Source: Acidobacteriota bacterium
Lineage (GTDB): Bacteria; Acidobacteriota; Terriglobia; UBA7540
Direction: 5' to 3'
NCBI GenBank assembly: GCA_021827245.1
Contig: JAKAWN010000131.1
Coordinates: 1 to 15,530 of the forward strand
Length of the DNA: 15,530 nucleotides
Shown here: positions 1-5,904 of the stretch, piece after piece
Layout: every line of letters starts with the position of its first letter
Position numbering within the stretch: the first letter of the stretch is position 1
Notes under the pieces: generated by a model
Database searches by the model: none
What the model saw: only the letters and a program-made list of their open reading frames with translations
Told to the model about the DNA's origin: nothing
Made by a program: the position numbers and the translations under genes

Positions 1-773
1 ACTGGTTCAAGCGGCAGCAGGAAATTGTTTGTACACCAATGCTGCCCTAGTGTGACAAATAGACAATTTGCCGGAAAGACAGCGAGATGTGCGCGTGCAG
101 GCAAGAGTCTATGCGCCATAAATGCCCTAGAGCACTCGCCGAACGTCAACGTCATTGATGCCTGCGGCTTGAATTCTATGACCGCCTCATATGGTGCCCC
201 CAGAATGACTTTTCATTGGCATTCGCCGCCAACTGTCCCGCGAAATCAACAACATACACTCGCTGTGCTGGCTCATGGAGTAACAGGCACCGCTAACTGA
301 ACCCTTCAAGCATTCCATTGGGCTAAATATCAGAGTTAGTTCCAACAAAAGAATTGGAACCGAAGGGGACTGGATCGTCACGTTACTCGATTGCTTGATT
401 GCGCCGTGACGAAGGGTGTTAAGCGTCTCTTCCTCGGACAGGCGACTTCAAGTCGGATCCATTTACTTGCAGTGCATTCTGCCACCGTGATACAAGGGCT
501 TGACTTGATTGGCGTCTTATGGGAAATTTTACATCAGTAGCCCAATTGGACGTTCATCTGGAAGGGCAGCCGTTTAACCTCGGATTTCCGCAGGAAGGGA
601 GTCCGACCATCAACCCAGAGCAATGAGCCTCGCATACTGCAACCCATCATACTTTAGTACCATTGTCATCACATGAAAGATACTGTAAAAGATTGGTTGA
701 GAAGGAGGGGGAAATAAAAAATTACGAACTACACAATGGGTCGCGCATAAGTACGCTTGCATGAAATGCGCAT
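1..773. other. Left flank without a convincing gene
   Basis: No complete gene can be supported here. All three forward frames are open at the window edge. One runs to a stop at 298-300 and the other two close within about 55 bases, so the tail of a gene entering from the left could lie in any of them. The longest reading is rich in Cys, His and Pro, has no domain I recognise and has no ribosome site, so I do not call it. A strong AGGAGG at 703-708 has no start codon at a useful distance; the ATG at 736 opens only a four-codon frame. The stretch contains one inverted repeat (339-360). I find no correctly spaced -24/-12 element in front of the regulator gene. Confidence 0.5.
339..360. repeat. 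7-bp inverted repeat, 8-nt spacer
   Basis: GTTCCAA (339-345) and TTGGAAC (354-360) are perfect reverse complements around an A-rich 8-nt spacer. No T-run follows on either strand, so an intrinsic terminator is unlikely. A protein-binding site or a small RNA hairpin is possible. It lies about 450 bp before the regulator gene, which makes a direct promoter role uncertain. Confidence 0.4.
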
Positions 774-812
774 GTGGCAGATGAAGGTTGCCAGGAGAGC
801 GGGGTTACAGCA

Positions 813-2243
813 ATGTGTGAGCAAGCGATTCGGGTCCTATTTTACAGTTCAGACGGTGCTTTTGCGGAAGTGGTTATAAGGGCTCTTGGACCGGGCTACG
901 AAGTCAGGATATGTGAGCCACTTGACTTTGACAGTTCAGGCCCCGAGCGGCAGTGGTGCGACGTGGTTTTGCTGGACATGCACGATTCCGGAGAAGATTC
1001 CGATGCGGAAGCAACGCTCCACCTGATGGATGAGATCAAGAAGGTGGACGGGACAACTCCCATGATCGCAATTGTGGGGGATTCCGACGATAGCGTCGCC
1101 CGGACCGTCATCGAGAACGGCGCGTACGATACCCTCTCAACCCCTCCCAACATGGCCGAGCTTCGGTTGTTGCTCCGGCGAGCATACCGTTTTCGTAGAA
1201 TAGAAAGAGAATTGGCTGAACTTCGCTCCCGGGACCTGTCGGCAGGCCGGCTGGGTGACATGCTTGGCACTTCTGAGGCCATGCATCAGGTGTTTGAGAC
1301 CTCGCGCAAAGTAGCCTCTTGTGATGTAAGCGTACTCATTTCGGGTGAGACCGGAACAGGGAAAGAGCTTCTGGCGCGAGCCATACATCGGCTCAGTCCT
1401 CGCGCTGCCGGCCCGCTGGTGGCTTTTTCCTGCGCTAACCTGCCGGAAACCCTCGTGGACGACGAACTTTTTGGTCATGAGAAGGGTGCTTTTACGGGCG
1501 CTATCTCAACAAGACGCGGGCGCTTTGAAGCAGCCCATGGCGGAACTTTGCTCCTGGACGAGATCGGTGACCTGCCCCTGGGATTACAGTCCAAGCTGCT
1601 GCGAGTTTTGCAGGAGCGGTCTTTCGAACGTCTCGGCAGCAATACACCTATTGCCGCCGATGTACGAGTCATCTGCGCAACCCATCGGAACCTCGAAGCG
1701 ATGGTAGAAGAAGGAAGATTCCGGCAGGATCTTTATTACCGGCTCAACGTTGTGCCAATCCAGATCCCGGCGTTGCGCGAGCGCAGGGACGAAATCCCGG
1801 TTCTGGCGCAGCATTTCCTGCAAGAGTTTGCAGAGCAGTTTGGCAAGACCGCTACCCGCTTTTCTCCCCTGACCATCCACGCCCTGGAAGAATATAACTG
1901 GCCTGGAAATGTCCGGGAACTGGAAAACGCCATTCAACATGCTGTCGTCATGGCAGAAGGCCCGGCAATTGAAACTTGGCATTTGCCAAATAGCCTTCGC
2001 GGAGACGTCGAGCAGACGTCCGTCGGCCGCTCCTATGAGGACGAAGTCCGCGAATTCAAACGCCGGTTGATCATGCGAACGCTCAGAGAGTGCGGCGGGC
2101 GCAAGGTGGATGCTGCGCGCGCCCTGGGAGTGGCGCGTGGATATCTCCATCGCCTGATCAATCAATTGCAGATACAGATTGATGACGACGAGCTTGAACC
2201 TGTCGAGGCTGAGGGGCCTGCTTCTCAGGAACACATTATGTGA
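813..2243 (+). CDS. Sigma-54 enhancer-binding regulator, degenerate receiver
   Basis: An NtrC-class transcription activator that would hydrolyse ATP to open sigma-54 RNA polymerase promoters. Numbering is from the ATG at 813 (476 aa). The receiver-like domain spans about 5-125, the AAA+ domain about 145-385, and the Fis-type helix-turn-helix about 420-455. The AAA+ motifs are intact: Walker A GETGTGKE (178-185), sigma-54 contact loop GAFTGA (225-230), Walker B GGTLLLDE (243-250) and WPGNVREL (363-370). The receiver keeps a possible phospho-acceptor Asp55 in VVLLDM. The usual Asp-Asp pocket is Ser-Ser in VLFYSSD, and the conserved Lys of the LTKP motif is Thr in LSTPP, so normal phosphorylation is doubtful. 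A GTG at 774 would add 13 residues but has no ribosome site. I prefer 813 because it leaves a normal short lead into the first strand, although its AGGAG (793-797) is 15 nt away. The next gene follows after 24 bp. The family assignment is firm; the target genes are inferred. Confidence 0.93.
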   Translation: MCEQAIRVLFYSSDGAFAEVVIRALGPGYEVRICEPLDFDSSGPERQWCDVVLLDMHDSGEDSDAEATLHLMDEIKKVDGTTPMIAIVGDSDDSVARTVIENGAYDTLSTPPNMAELRLLLRRAYRFRRIERELAELRSRDLSAGRLGDMLGTSEAMHQVFETSRKVASCDVSVLISGETGTGKELLARAIHRLSPRAAGPLVAFSCANLPETLVDDELFGHEKGAFTGAISTRRGRFEAAHGGTLLLDEIGDLPLGLQSKLLRVLQERSFERLGSNTPIAADVRVICATHRNLEAMVEEGRFRQDLYYRLNVVPIQIPALRERRDEIPVLAQHFLQEFAEQFGKTATRFSPLTIHALEEYNWPGNVRELENAIQHAVVMAEGPAIETWHLPNSLRGDVEQTSVGRSYEDEVREFKRRLIMRTLRECGGRKVDAARALGVARGYLHRLINQLQIQIDDDELEPVEAEGPASQEHIM

Positions 2244-2267
2244 CATGTCCGACCGCACACGTTTGCA

Positions 2268-3257
2268 ATGAACGTAGGGTCCAAGCCAGATAACCTTCCC
2301 GCGGAGGGACACAAGGTTCTTTCCTTCTCCGAAGATTTCCTCGTCGATTTGCTGCGCCAGGCACAGAACTCTGACGGCGGATGGGGTTACCGCCCGGGGC
2401 TGCCGAGCAGCGTTGAACCTACCGCGTGGTCAATACTCGCATTGAGAGTTGATGAGCCGGGCCACGACAAAGCCCTTTCTGCCGCGTCAAATTACGTGCA
2501 ACGTACACAATTGGCACAGGGGGCATGGCCAACAAGCACCGGCAAGGATCCCGGATGCTGGACAACAGCCCTGGCATGTCTGGCTCTTCTTAAGCTCAAC
2601 CCCCCTTCACATGACGCCATCGCCCGGGGACTCAAATGGCTATGCGCAACCTGGCCGGCGGAGGGGAGCCTGATCTGGCGTATCCGGCAGACATGGATGC
2701 GGAAATCCCAGGATGTTGTTCGGCAGAATTATTCCCTTCGCGGTTGGAGTTGGACGCCGAACACGGCAAGCTGGGTTGAACCCACGGCCTATGTCCTGAT
2801 CCTGCTTCAAAATGCCCCTGAACAATTCTGCCCGCCAGAGGCCAAGGAGCGCATCCGCATGGCCGAAAGGATGCTCTATGACCGGGTGTGCCCTGGCGGA
2901 GGTTGGAATGCGGGCAATCCCCTCGTCTACGGAGTTCCCGGAGTCCCCAGGATTGGACCCACCGTTTGGGCCCTCCTGGCTCTGCGGCGCGACAAAGACC
3001 GTTCTATAAACCGGCAGAGTGTTGAATGGCTGGAACGCACCTATGACAATATCTGCAGTCCCAGCTCCCTGGCCCTGGCTCATCTATGCCTTAAAGCTTA
3101 CGGCCGCTCGGCACCTCCCATCGAGACGGAACTCTATAGGTTTTATCAGCGCAACCAGTTCCTCCAGAGTGTCCCGGTTGTGGCATGGGCATCATTGGCC
3201 GTCAACGGCATTCCCGGCTGGCTCGAAAGTTCATTTCAGGACAAATGCAAGGTATGA
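2268..3257 (+). CDS. Prenyltransferase/squalene-cyclase repeat protein
   Basis: A 329-aa protein made of alpha-alpha repeats of the terpene cyclase/protein prenyltransferase type. The repeat is a Gly/Trp turn followed by a helix of the form PTAWxxLAL: DGGWGY with VEPTAWSILAL (36-59), GAWPTSTG with CWTTALACLAL (85-107), GWSWTPN with VEPTAYVLILL (159-180), and GGGWNAGNP with GPTVWALLAL (210-239), plus a weaker final unit near 264-276. It is about half the length of a bacterial squalene-hopene cyclase and has no DxDD catalytic motif. A D-P-G-C at 94-97 faintly recalls the zinc-binding Asp/Cys of prenyltransferase beta subunits, but the spacing differs. There is no signal peptide, so it is probably cytoplasmic. 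The ATG at 2268 has no clear ribosome site and sits 24 bp after the regulator. The end overlaps the DUF362 gene by ATGA, so the two are probably translated together. The fold is clear; the reaction and substrate are unknown, and it may bind rather than cyclise an isoprenoid. Confidence 0.85.
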   Translation: MNVGSKPDNLPAEGHKVLSFSEDFLVDLLRQAQNSDGGWGYRPGLPSSVEPTAWSILALRVDEPGHDKALSAASNYVQRTQLAQGAWPTSTGKDPGCWTTALACLALLKLNPPSHDAIARGLKWLCATWPAEGSLIWRIRQTWMRKSQDVVRQNYSLRGWSWTPNTASWVEPTAYVLILLQNAPEQFCPPEAKERIRMAERMLYDRVCPGGGWNAGNPLVYGVPGVPRIGPTVWALLALRRDKDRSINRQSVEWLERTYDNICSPSSLALAHLCLKAYGRSAPPIETELYRFYQRNQFLQSVPVVAWASLAVNGIPGWLESSFQDKCKV

Positions 3258-4168
3258 GTTATTCTGATACGCTCCTGGTCCCTTCCTTCAAGCGTCCGCC
3301 CTCCAGAGTGGCAATTAGAGCGGTGTCGGACTATGAGGCTGACATCGAGGCGATCCTCTGGGAAGCTTTGCAGGAATTCCGGCTTCCCGTTCGGGGTAAG
3401 TCGGTCCTCCTCAAGCCGAACTTTGTCGAACCCGAGATGCAGGGGATAATCAATACTCATCCGATTGTGATAAGGGGTGCACGGGAAGTGTTCCTGAGGC
3501 TGGGCGCAGATTCCGTAACTATCGCCGAGGGGCCAGGCCATGAACGCGACACGGAAGGCATCCTGGAAGTGCTAAGGCTGCGGGAATACGTAGGGCCGCT
3601 GGAACGCACCTTCGTCGATCTGAACACCGGCGACGTCGCGGAAGTCGCTACACGCACCCAAGCCTCCAAACTGAAAGCTCTGTTCTTGCCGAAGACCGTG
3701 CTGGCAGCCGATTTTGTAGTTTCTATGCCCAAGATGAAGACCCACCACTGGGTTGGTGTCACTCTGGCCCTGAAGAACATGTTTGGCATAGTTCCTGGAA
3801 ACTGCTACGGGTGGCCGAAAAACGTCCTTCATTGGGCAGGAATCAGTAAATCCATTCTGGACATTAACGGGACAGTACGCCCGGACTTCGCCATTGTGGA
3901 TGGCATAGTGGGCATGGAAGGAAACGGCCCGATCCAGGGAACGCCCAAGAACTCCAGGGTTTTGGTGGTCGGCAATGATCCGGTTGCGGTGGACGCCACC
4001 TGCGCCAGGATCATGGGGCTAGTTCCAGACAAGATTGACTACATCAAACGCGCCGCACTGCTGCTTGGAAATATGCAGGAAGAAAAGGTCGAGCAGGTGG
4101 GTGAAAGCATAGCGTCCGTGCAGACGCCTTTTGAGCTCTTGCCGGCCTTCCAGCGGCTGCGAGCATAA
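3254..4168 (+). CDS. DUF362 family protein
   Basis: A 304-aa protein of the DUF362 family (COG2006), whose biochemical role I do not know. Family hallmarks are VLLKPNFV near the N-terminus, then NTHPIVI, a Gly-Ala-Asp segment leading into IAEGPGHERDTE, the central SMPKMKTHH followed by ALKNMFGIVPG, IVDGIVGMEGNGP, and VGNDPVAVDATCARIMG near the C-terminus. Many DUF362 proteins carry extra 4Fe-4S ferredoxin motifs; no such Cys cluster is present here, so this is the single-domain form. I see no signal peptide or membrane span. I chose the ATG at 3254, which overlaps the upstream stop as ATGA and begins just before the conserved region. An ATG at 3245 has an AGGA close by and is an alternative. 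The ATG at 3185 would lie deep inside the preceding gene and is unlikely. The overlap implies a functional partnership with the repeat protein. Confidence 0.88.
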   Translation: MSYSDTLLVPSFKRPPSRVAIRAVSDYEADIEAILWEALQEFRLPVRGKSVLLKPNFVEPEMQGIINTHPIVIRGAREVFLRLGADSVTIAEGPGHERDTEGILEVLRLREYVGPLERTFVDLNTGDVAEVATRTQASKLKALFLPKTVLAADFVVSMPKMKTHHWVGVTLALKNMFGIVPGNCYGWPKNVLHWAGISKSILDINGTVRPDFAIVDGIVGMEGNGPIQGTPKNSRVLVVGNDPVAVDATCARIMGLVPDKIDYIKRAALLLGNMQEEKVEQVGESIASVQTPFELLPAFQRLRA

Positions 4169-4169
4169 G

Positions 4170-4313
4170 ATGACCAACGCGGAACGTGCTTTCTGTAACC
4201 ATATGAATTCACATGGCTTGAACAGGGTTGCTACTATGCTCCGTACGTCGCCGCAACCAGAGGTGGCGCCGCAAGTTCTTGGCGCGCTCCGCCCAGGAGG
4301 AATTCGGTCGTAA
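4170..4313 (+). CDS. Possible 47-aa small ORF, doubtful
   Basis: An ATG one base after the DUF362 stop opens a 47-codon frame ending at 4313. The product has no recognisable domain, no membrane span and no low-complexity bias. Close spacing to the upstream stop would allow re-initiation by terminating ribosomes, but there is no separate ribosome site. The frame contains the 18-bp palindrome at 4199-4216. I list it only because of its position; chance is the more likely explanation. Confidence 0.15.
   Translation: MTNAERAFCNHMNSHGLNRVATMLRTSPQPEVAPQVLGALRPGGIRS
4199..4216. repeat. 18-bp near-perfect palindrome
   Basis: CCATATGAATTCACATGG reads almost identically on both strands around a central GAATTC, with a single mismatched pair (A against the C five bases in from the other end). 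It has no loop, so it suits a dimeric DNA-binding protein better than an RNA hairpin. It lies about 30 bp after the DUF362 stop and about 360 bp before the -24/-12 element. A role as a distal operator is an inference; chance is possible. Confidence 0.35.
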
Positions 4314-4337
4314 TGGGAAGATGAGGTATTTACCTGA

Positions 4338-4366
4338 TTGACAATAAGGTACATTCCTAGTACTGA
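4338..4366 (+). promoter_or_regulatory. Weak sigma-70-type promoter candidate
   Basis: A perfect TTGACA (4338-4343) is followed at the ideal 17-nt spacing by TACTGA (4361-4366), a poor match to TATAAT. Shifting one base gives ACTGAT with 18-nt spacing, which is no better. A transcript from here would have a roughly 270-nt leader before the first TadE-like gene, running through the dyads at 4376-4408 and 4477-4551. Confidence 0.25.
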
Positions 4367-4375
4367 TATGAGAGG

Positions 4376-4408
4376 TTTTTCAGGACATTCGGTAATGTGT
4401 CCGAAAAA
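4376..4408. repeat. Long dyad, candidate activator site
   Basis: The left arm TTTTTC-A-GGACA (4376-4387) pairs with the right arm TGTCC-GAAAAA (4398-4408), giving 11 complementary pairs interrupted only by one bulged A, around a 10-nt centre. The T-run is on the 5' side, so this is not a rho-independent terminator for the upstream genes. Its centre is about 185 bp ahead of the -24 element, within the usual range for an enhancer-binding protein site. That the regulator at 813-2243 binds it is an inference. Confidence 0.4.
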
Positions 4409-4476
4409 GAGATTGTGAAATGGCAGATGAAAAGCCGTATCCAGAAACAATTTACGTCCCCAGACTCTATGCCAGT

Positions 4477-4551
4477 CAGCCGGCGTGCCGCTGCACGGGC
4501 AAAAGGCGGGAGTGCCGGTGGCAGTGAAGGCAGCCGAAGTTCTGAACCGGC
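4477..4551. other. GC-rich dyads, possibly structured leader
   Basis: Two imperfect dyads lie next to each other. CAG-CGG pairs with CCG-CTG within 4477-4493, with one bulged C. GCCGGT (4514-4519) pairs with ACCGGC (4546-4551), with an inner CAG/CTG pairing. They would be transcribed only from a start upstream, such as the 4338 box, and not from the -24/-12 element. I compared the stretch by eye with the c-di-GMP-I riboswitch consensus; GGGCAAA is present, but the GGGACGCAAAGCC core is not, so no riboswitch class is assigned. Confidence 0.25.
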
Positions 4552-4574
4552 CGAATATTTGAAAAGACCAAAGT

Positions 4575-4591
4575 TTGGCAAGGAAGCTGCT
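4575..4591 (+). promoter_or_regulatory. Sigma-54 (-24/-12) promoter candidate
   Basis: TTGGCAAGGAAGCTGCT matches the sigma-54 consensus YTGGCACGN4TTGCW at 10 of the 12 compared positions, departing only at C-to-A after GGCA and T-to-C before TGC. The invariant GG (4577-4578) and GC (4589-4590) are exactly 12 nt apart. The expected start point is near 4602, giving a leader of about 43 nt before the ATG at 4645. A second site at 4421-4436 also has GG-N10-GC but a poor -12 half (AAGC), and is weaker. With a sigma-54 activator encoded 2.3 kb upstream and a dyad 185 bp ahead, this is the most likely promoter of the pseudopilin operon. Confidence 0.6.
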
Positions 4592-4615
4592 CCTCCCTTT
4601 GGAGGCGTAGGCAGC
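4586..4615. repeat. Hairpin-forming repeat overlapping the -12 element
   Basis: GCTGC (4586-4590) pairs with GCAGC (4611-4615), and inside it CCTCC (4592-4596) pairs with GGAGG (4601-4605) around a CTTT loop, leaving a T on one side and CGTAG on the other. The left arm is part of the -12 half of the promoter candidate. No U-run follows, so it is not a terminator. It could be a protein-binding dyad at the promoter, or a hairpin in longer read-through transcripts. Confidence 0.4.
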
Positions 4616-4644
4616 TTAAGTGTAATATTCTGGGGGATTCTTGT

Positions 4645-5211
4645 ATGATGCTCTACGCAGGAGGGGTGGAACGGGGACGCATGTGTCAATACACGAGGAC
4701 ACTCTCAAAGCGAATCTGTGTCCGAGTGGTTACAAGGTGGCGGGAAGAGTCAGGTGCCGAGCTGTTTGAGGCGGCGCTGGTAATTCCCCTTCTTCTCATG
4801 CTCTTGCTGGGGATTGTGACCTTCGGCAGGGCCTACAACATTTATCAGACGATTACCAGGGCGGCGAGAGAAGGCGCCCGGGAACTCGTGCTGTCAAGCA
4901 GCGCGGAAACGGGCAGCACTGTCTATTCTGCCTCCGACGTACAGACGAACTTTGTCGACCCTGCCCTGACGGCCGTCGGCCTCGATCCCAGTAAGATTAA
5001 GAACTACAGCACCATCTACGTCTTTCTCGATCCCAACGACCCAACTCCCAACATCTGCGGAGTTCAGATTTCTTTTCAATACCCGTATCAGCTTGCGCTT
5101 CCGTTCACTACCGTGAATCTCTCAACAATCAATCTTTCGACAACGGTTCAGATGCGCATGGAGAACCAGCCGACGAACTGTTCGACTCTAGTTGGAGAAG
5201 CTGTGCCATGA
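4645..5211 (+). CDS. TadE-like pseudopilin 1
   Basis: A 188-aa TadE-type protein of Tad (tight adherence) pilus or related secretion systems. TadE and TadF are minor pseudopilins anchored by one N-terminal hydrophobic helix. Residues 37-42 read G-AELFE, matching the prepilin peptidase rule G/XXXXE with Glu at +5, followed by a hydrophobic helix (about 43-62) and the family's AAREGAR stretch at 73-79. The rest (about 80-188) is predicted to be outside the inner membrane and beta-rich, with two cysteines at 138 and 179. The ATG at 4645 is preceded by GGGGGA at 7-nt spacing. An in-frame ATG at 4681 is an alternative, with AGGAGG (4659-4664) rather far upstream. It is the first gene after the sigma-54 promoter candidate and overlaps the second TadE-like gene by ATGA. 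The family is clear; whether it serves a true pilus is unknown. Confidence 0.88.
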   Translation: MMLYAGGVERGRMCQYTRTLSKRICVRVVTRWREESGAELFEAALVIPLLLMLLLGIVTFGRAYNIYQTITRAAREGARELVLSSSAETGSTVYSASDVQTNFVDPALTAVGLDPSKIKNYSTIYVFLDPNDPTPNICGVQISFQYPYQLALPFTTVNLSTINLSTTVQMRMENQPTNCSTLVGEAVP

Positions 5212-5819
5212 TCAAAGGGGATCTGCGTAAGTTTCTTAAGAATGAGAGACGTAAAGGCCTGTTCAAGGCACTTGGACTGTTCCGGCGCAGCGAAGCCGCG
5301 GAGCTCCTTGAATTTGCCCTGGCGCTTCCGCTCATCCTGGTGATGTTGGTTGGTGTTCTGGATTTTGCGAGCGCTTACCACCTGAAGCAGATACTTGCCA
5401 ACGCAGCACGGGAAGGCGCGAGGCTGGCAGCTTCAGAACCTATTATAGACGAGAGCCAATCGAGCCCCGGGTCCGTTCAGGCCGTCTATGAGGATGTGAC
5501 AACCTACCTGCAGGATGCCGGCGTCAACACCTCGTTTATCGGTTCGAGTATGTCCTATAACACCTCAACTGGAACTGCGACTTACTATACGACCAGCGGG
5601 GGCAACACTTACGGGCTGATAATCAATAGACAATATTATATTACAACCAACCCCGACGGCACTCCTATCGATCCTCCTGTCTTGGCAAACCAAGTCACGT
5701 TGATTTGTCCGTATGACTGGACCTATGGTTTTAACAATGTCATCAAACTTCTGATTCCATCGGCGAGCGTCCCCGGCAACATGACGATCACGGTGGACGC
5801 CGCGATGCCACAGCTCTAA
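5208..5819 (+). CDS. TadE-like pseudopilin 2
   Basis: A 203-aa TadE-like protein, paralogous to the gene before it. A basic N-terminus (1-27) leads to AELLEFALALP (31-41), a hydrophobic helix to about residue 56, and the characteristic NAAREGARLAA at 65-75. The prepilin peptidase-like site has Ala30 where Gly is usual, with Glu35 at +5. Processing is therefore plausible but less certain than for the first copy. The exported part is rich in Ser, Thr, Tyr and Asn (for example the stretch around 112-135), which could suit glycosylation, and contains a single Cys near residue 167. The ATG at 5208 overlaps the upstream TGA, so translation is coupled and the two proteins are probably made in equal amounts. 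The stop is followed by 85 bp before the start I chose for the TadG-like gene. Confidence 0.87.
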   Translation: MIKGDLRKFLKNERRKGLFKALGLFRRSEAAELLEFALALPLILVMLVGVLDFASAYHLKQILANAAREGARLAASEPIIDESQSSPGSVQAVYEDVTTYLQDAGVNTSFIGSSMSYNTSTGTATYYTTSGGNTYGLIINRQYYITTNPDGTPIDPPVLANQVTLICPYDWTYGFNNVIKLLIPSASVPGNMTITVDAAMPQL

Positions 5820-5890
5820 TGAACAGAGGCAGTGCAGTTGGGTGCCCTTGGAATTCACAACGAACACCGTGAAAGCATGGCTTGGTCGGG

Positions 5891-5895
5891 AGGAG
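5891..5895 (+). promoter_or_regulatory. Ribosome site fixing the TadG-like start
   Basis: AGGAG, 9 nt before the ATG at 5905, is the clearest ribosome site in this part of the window. It favours 5905 over a GTG at 5842, which has only AGAGG about 12 nt away. Confidence 0.6.
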
Positions 5896-5904
5896 CAGGA
5901 AAGC

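Larger units (their letters stand above)
4169..4644. other. 476-bp regulatory intergenic region
   Basis: This is the only long gap between genes in the window. It separates the regulator/DUF362 unit from the pseudopilin genes. It holds an 18-bp near-palindrome (4199-4216), a TTGACA box (4338-4343), a long dyad flanked by T5 and A5 runs (4376-4408), GC-rich dyads (4477-4551), a -24/-12 type promoter candidate (4575-4591), and a hairpin-forming repeat overlapping it (4586-4615). The order of distal dyad and then -24/-12 element about 185 bp later is the usual layout of a sigma-54 promoter with an upstream activator site. An 83-codon frame at 4397-4648 covers most of this structured DNA; its Arg/Gly/Ser-rich product looks like a shadow. 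Confidence 0.6.

Noticed and set aside
25..300. 91-codon frame at the left edge
   Set aside because: Cys/His/Pro-rich composition, no domain and no ribosome site; an open frame of this length in GC-balanced DNA is easily chance, though a gene tail cannot be excluded.
703..740. AGGAGG with a downstream ATG at 736
   Set aside because: The start is too far from the ribosome site and the frame closes after four codons.
775..795. TGGCA followed by TTGC near the regulator start
   Set aside because: It resembles a sigma-54 site, but the spacing between GG and GC is two bases too long, and it lies at or after the possible GTG start.
1584..2312. 242-codon minus-strand frame opposite the regulator
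   Set aside because: It is antisense to the AAA+ and HTH region of a clear regulator gene and has no recognisable product.
2268..3257. Functional squalene-hopene cyclase
   Set aside because: Repeats fit the superfamily, but the protein is half-length and lacks the DxDD acid motif.
4421..4436. Second -24/-12-like element (TGGCA, then AAGC)
   Set aside because: The GG-N10-GC spacing is right, but the -12 half lacks TT and the final A/T; the element at 4575-4591 is clearly better.
4495..4560. Possible c-di-GMP-I (GEMM) riboswitch before the TadE-like gene
   Set aside because: GGGCAAA is present, but the GGGACGCAAAGCC core and the tetraloop receptor pattern are missing; a covariance-model search would settle it.
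4397..4648. 83-codon frame across the intergenic region
   Set aside because: The product is Arg/Gly/Ser-rich without a domain, its start has no ribosome site, and the frame covers the dyads and the -24/-12 element; the opposite-strand frame is equally long.
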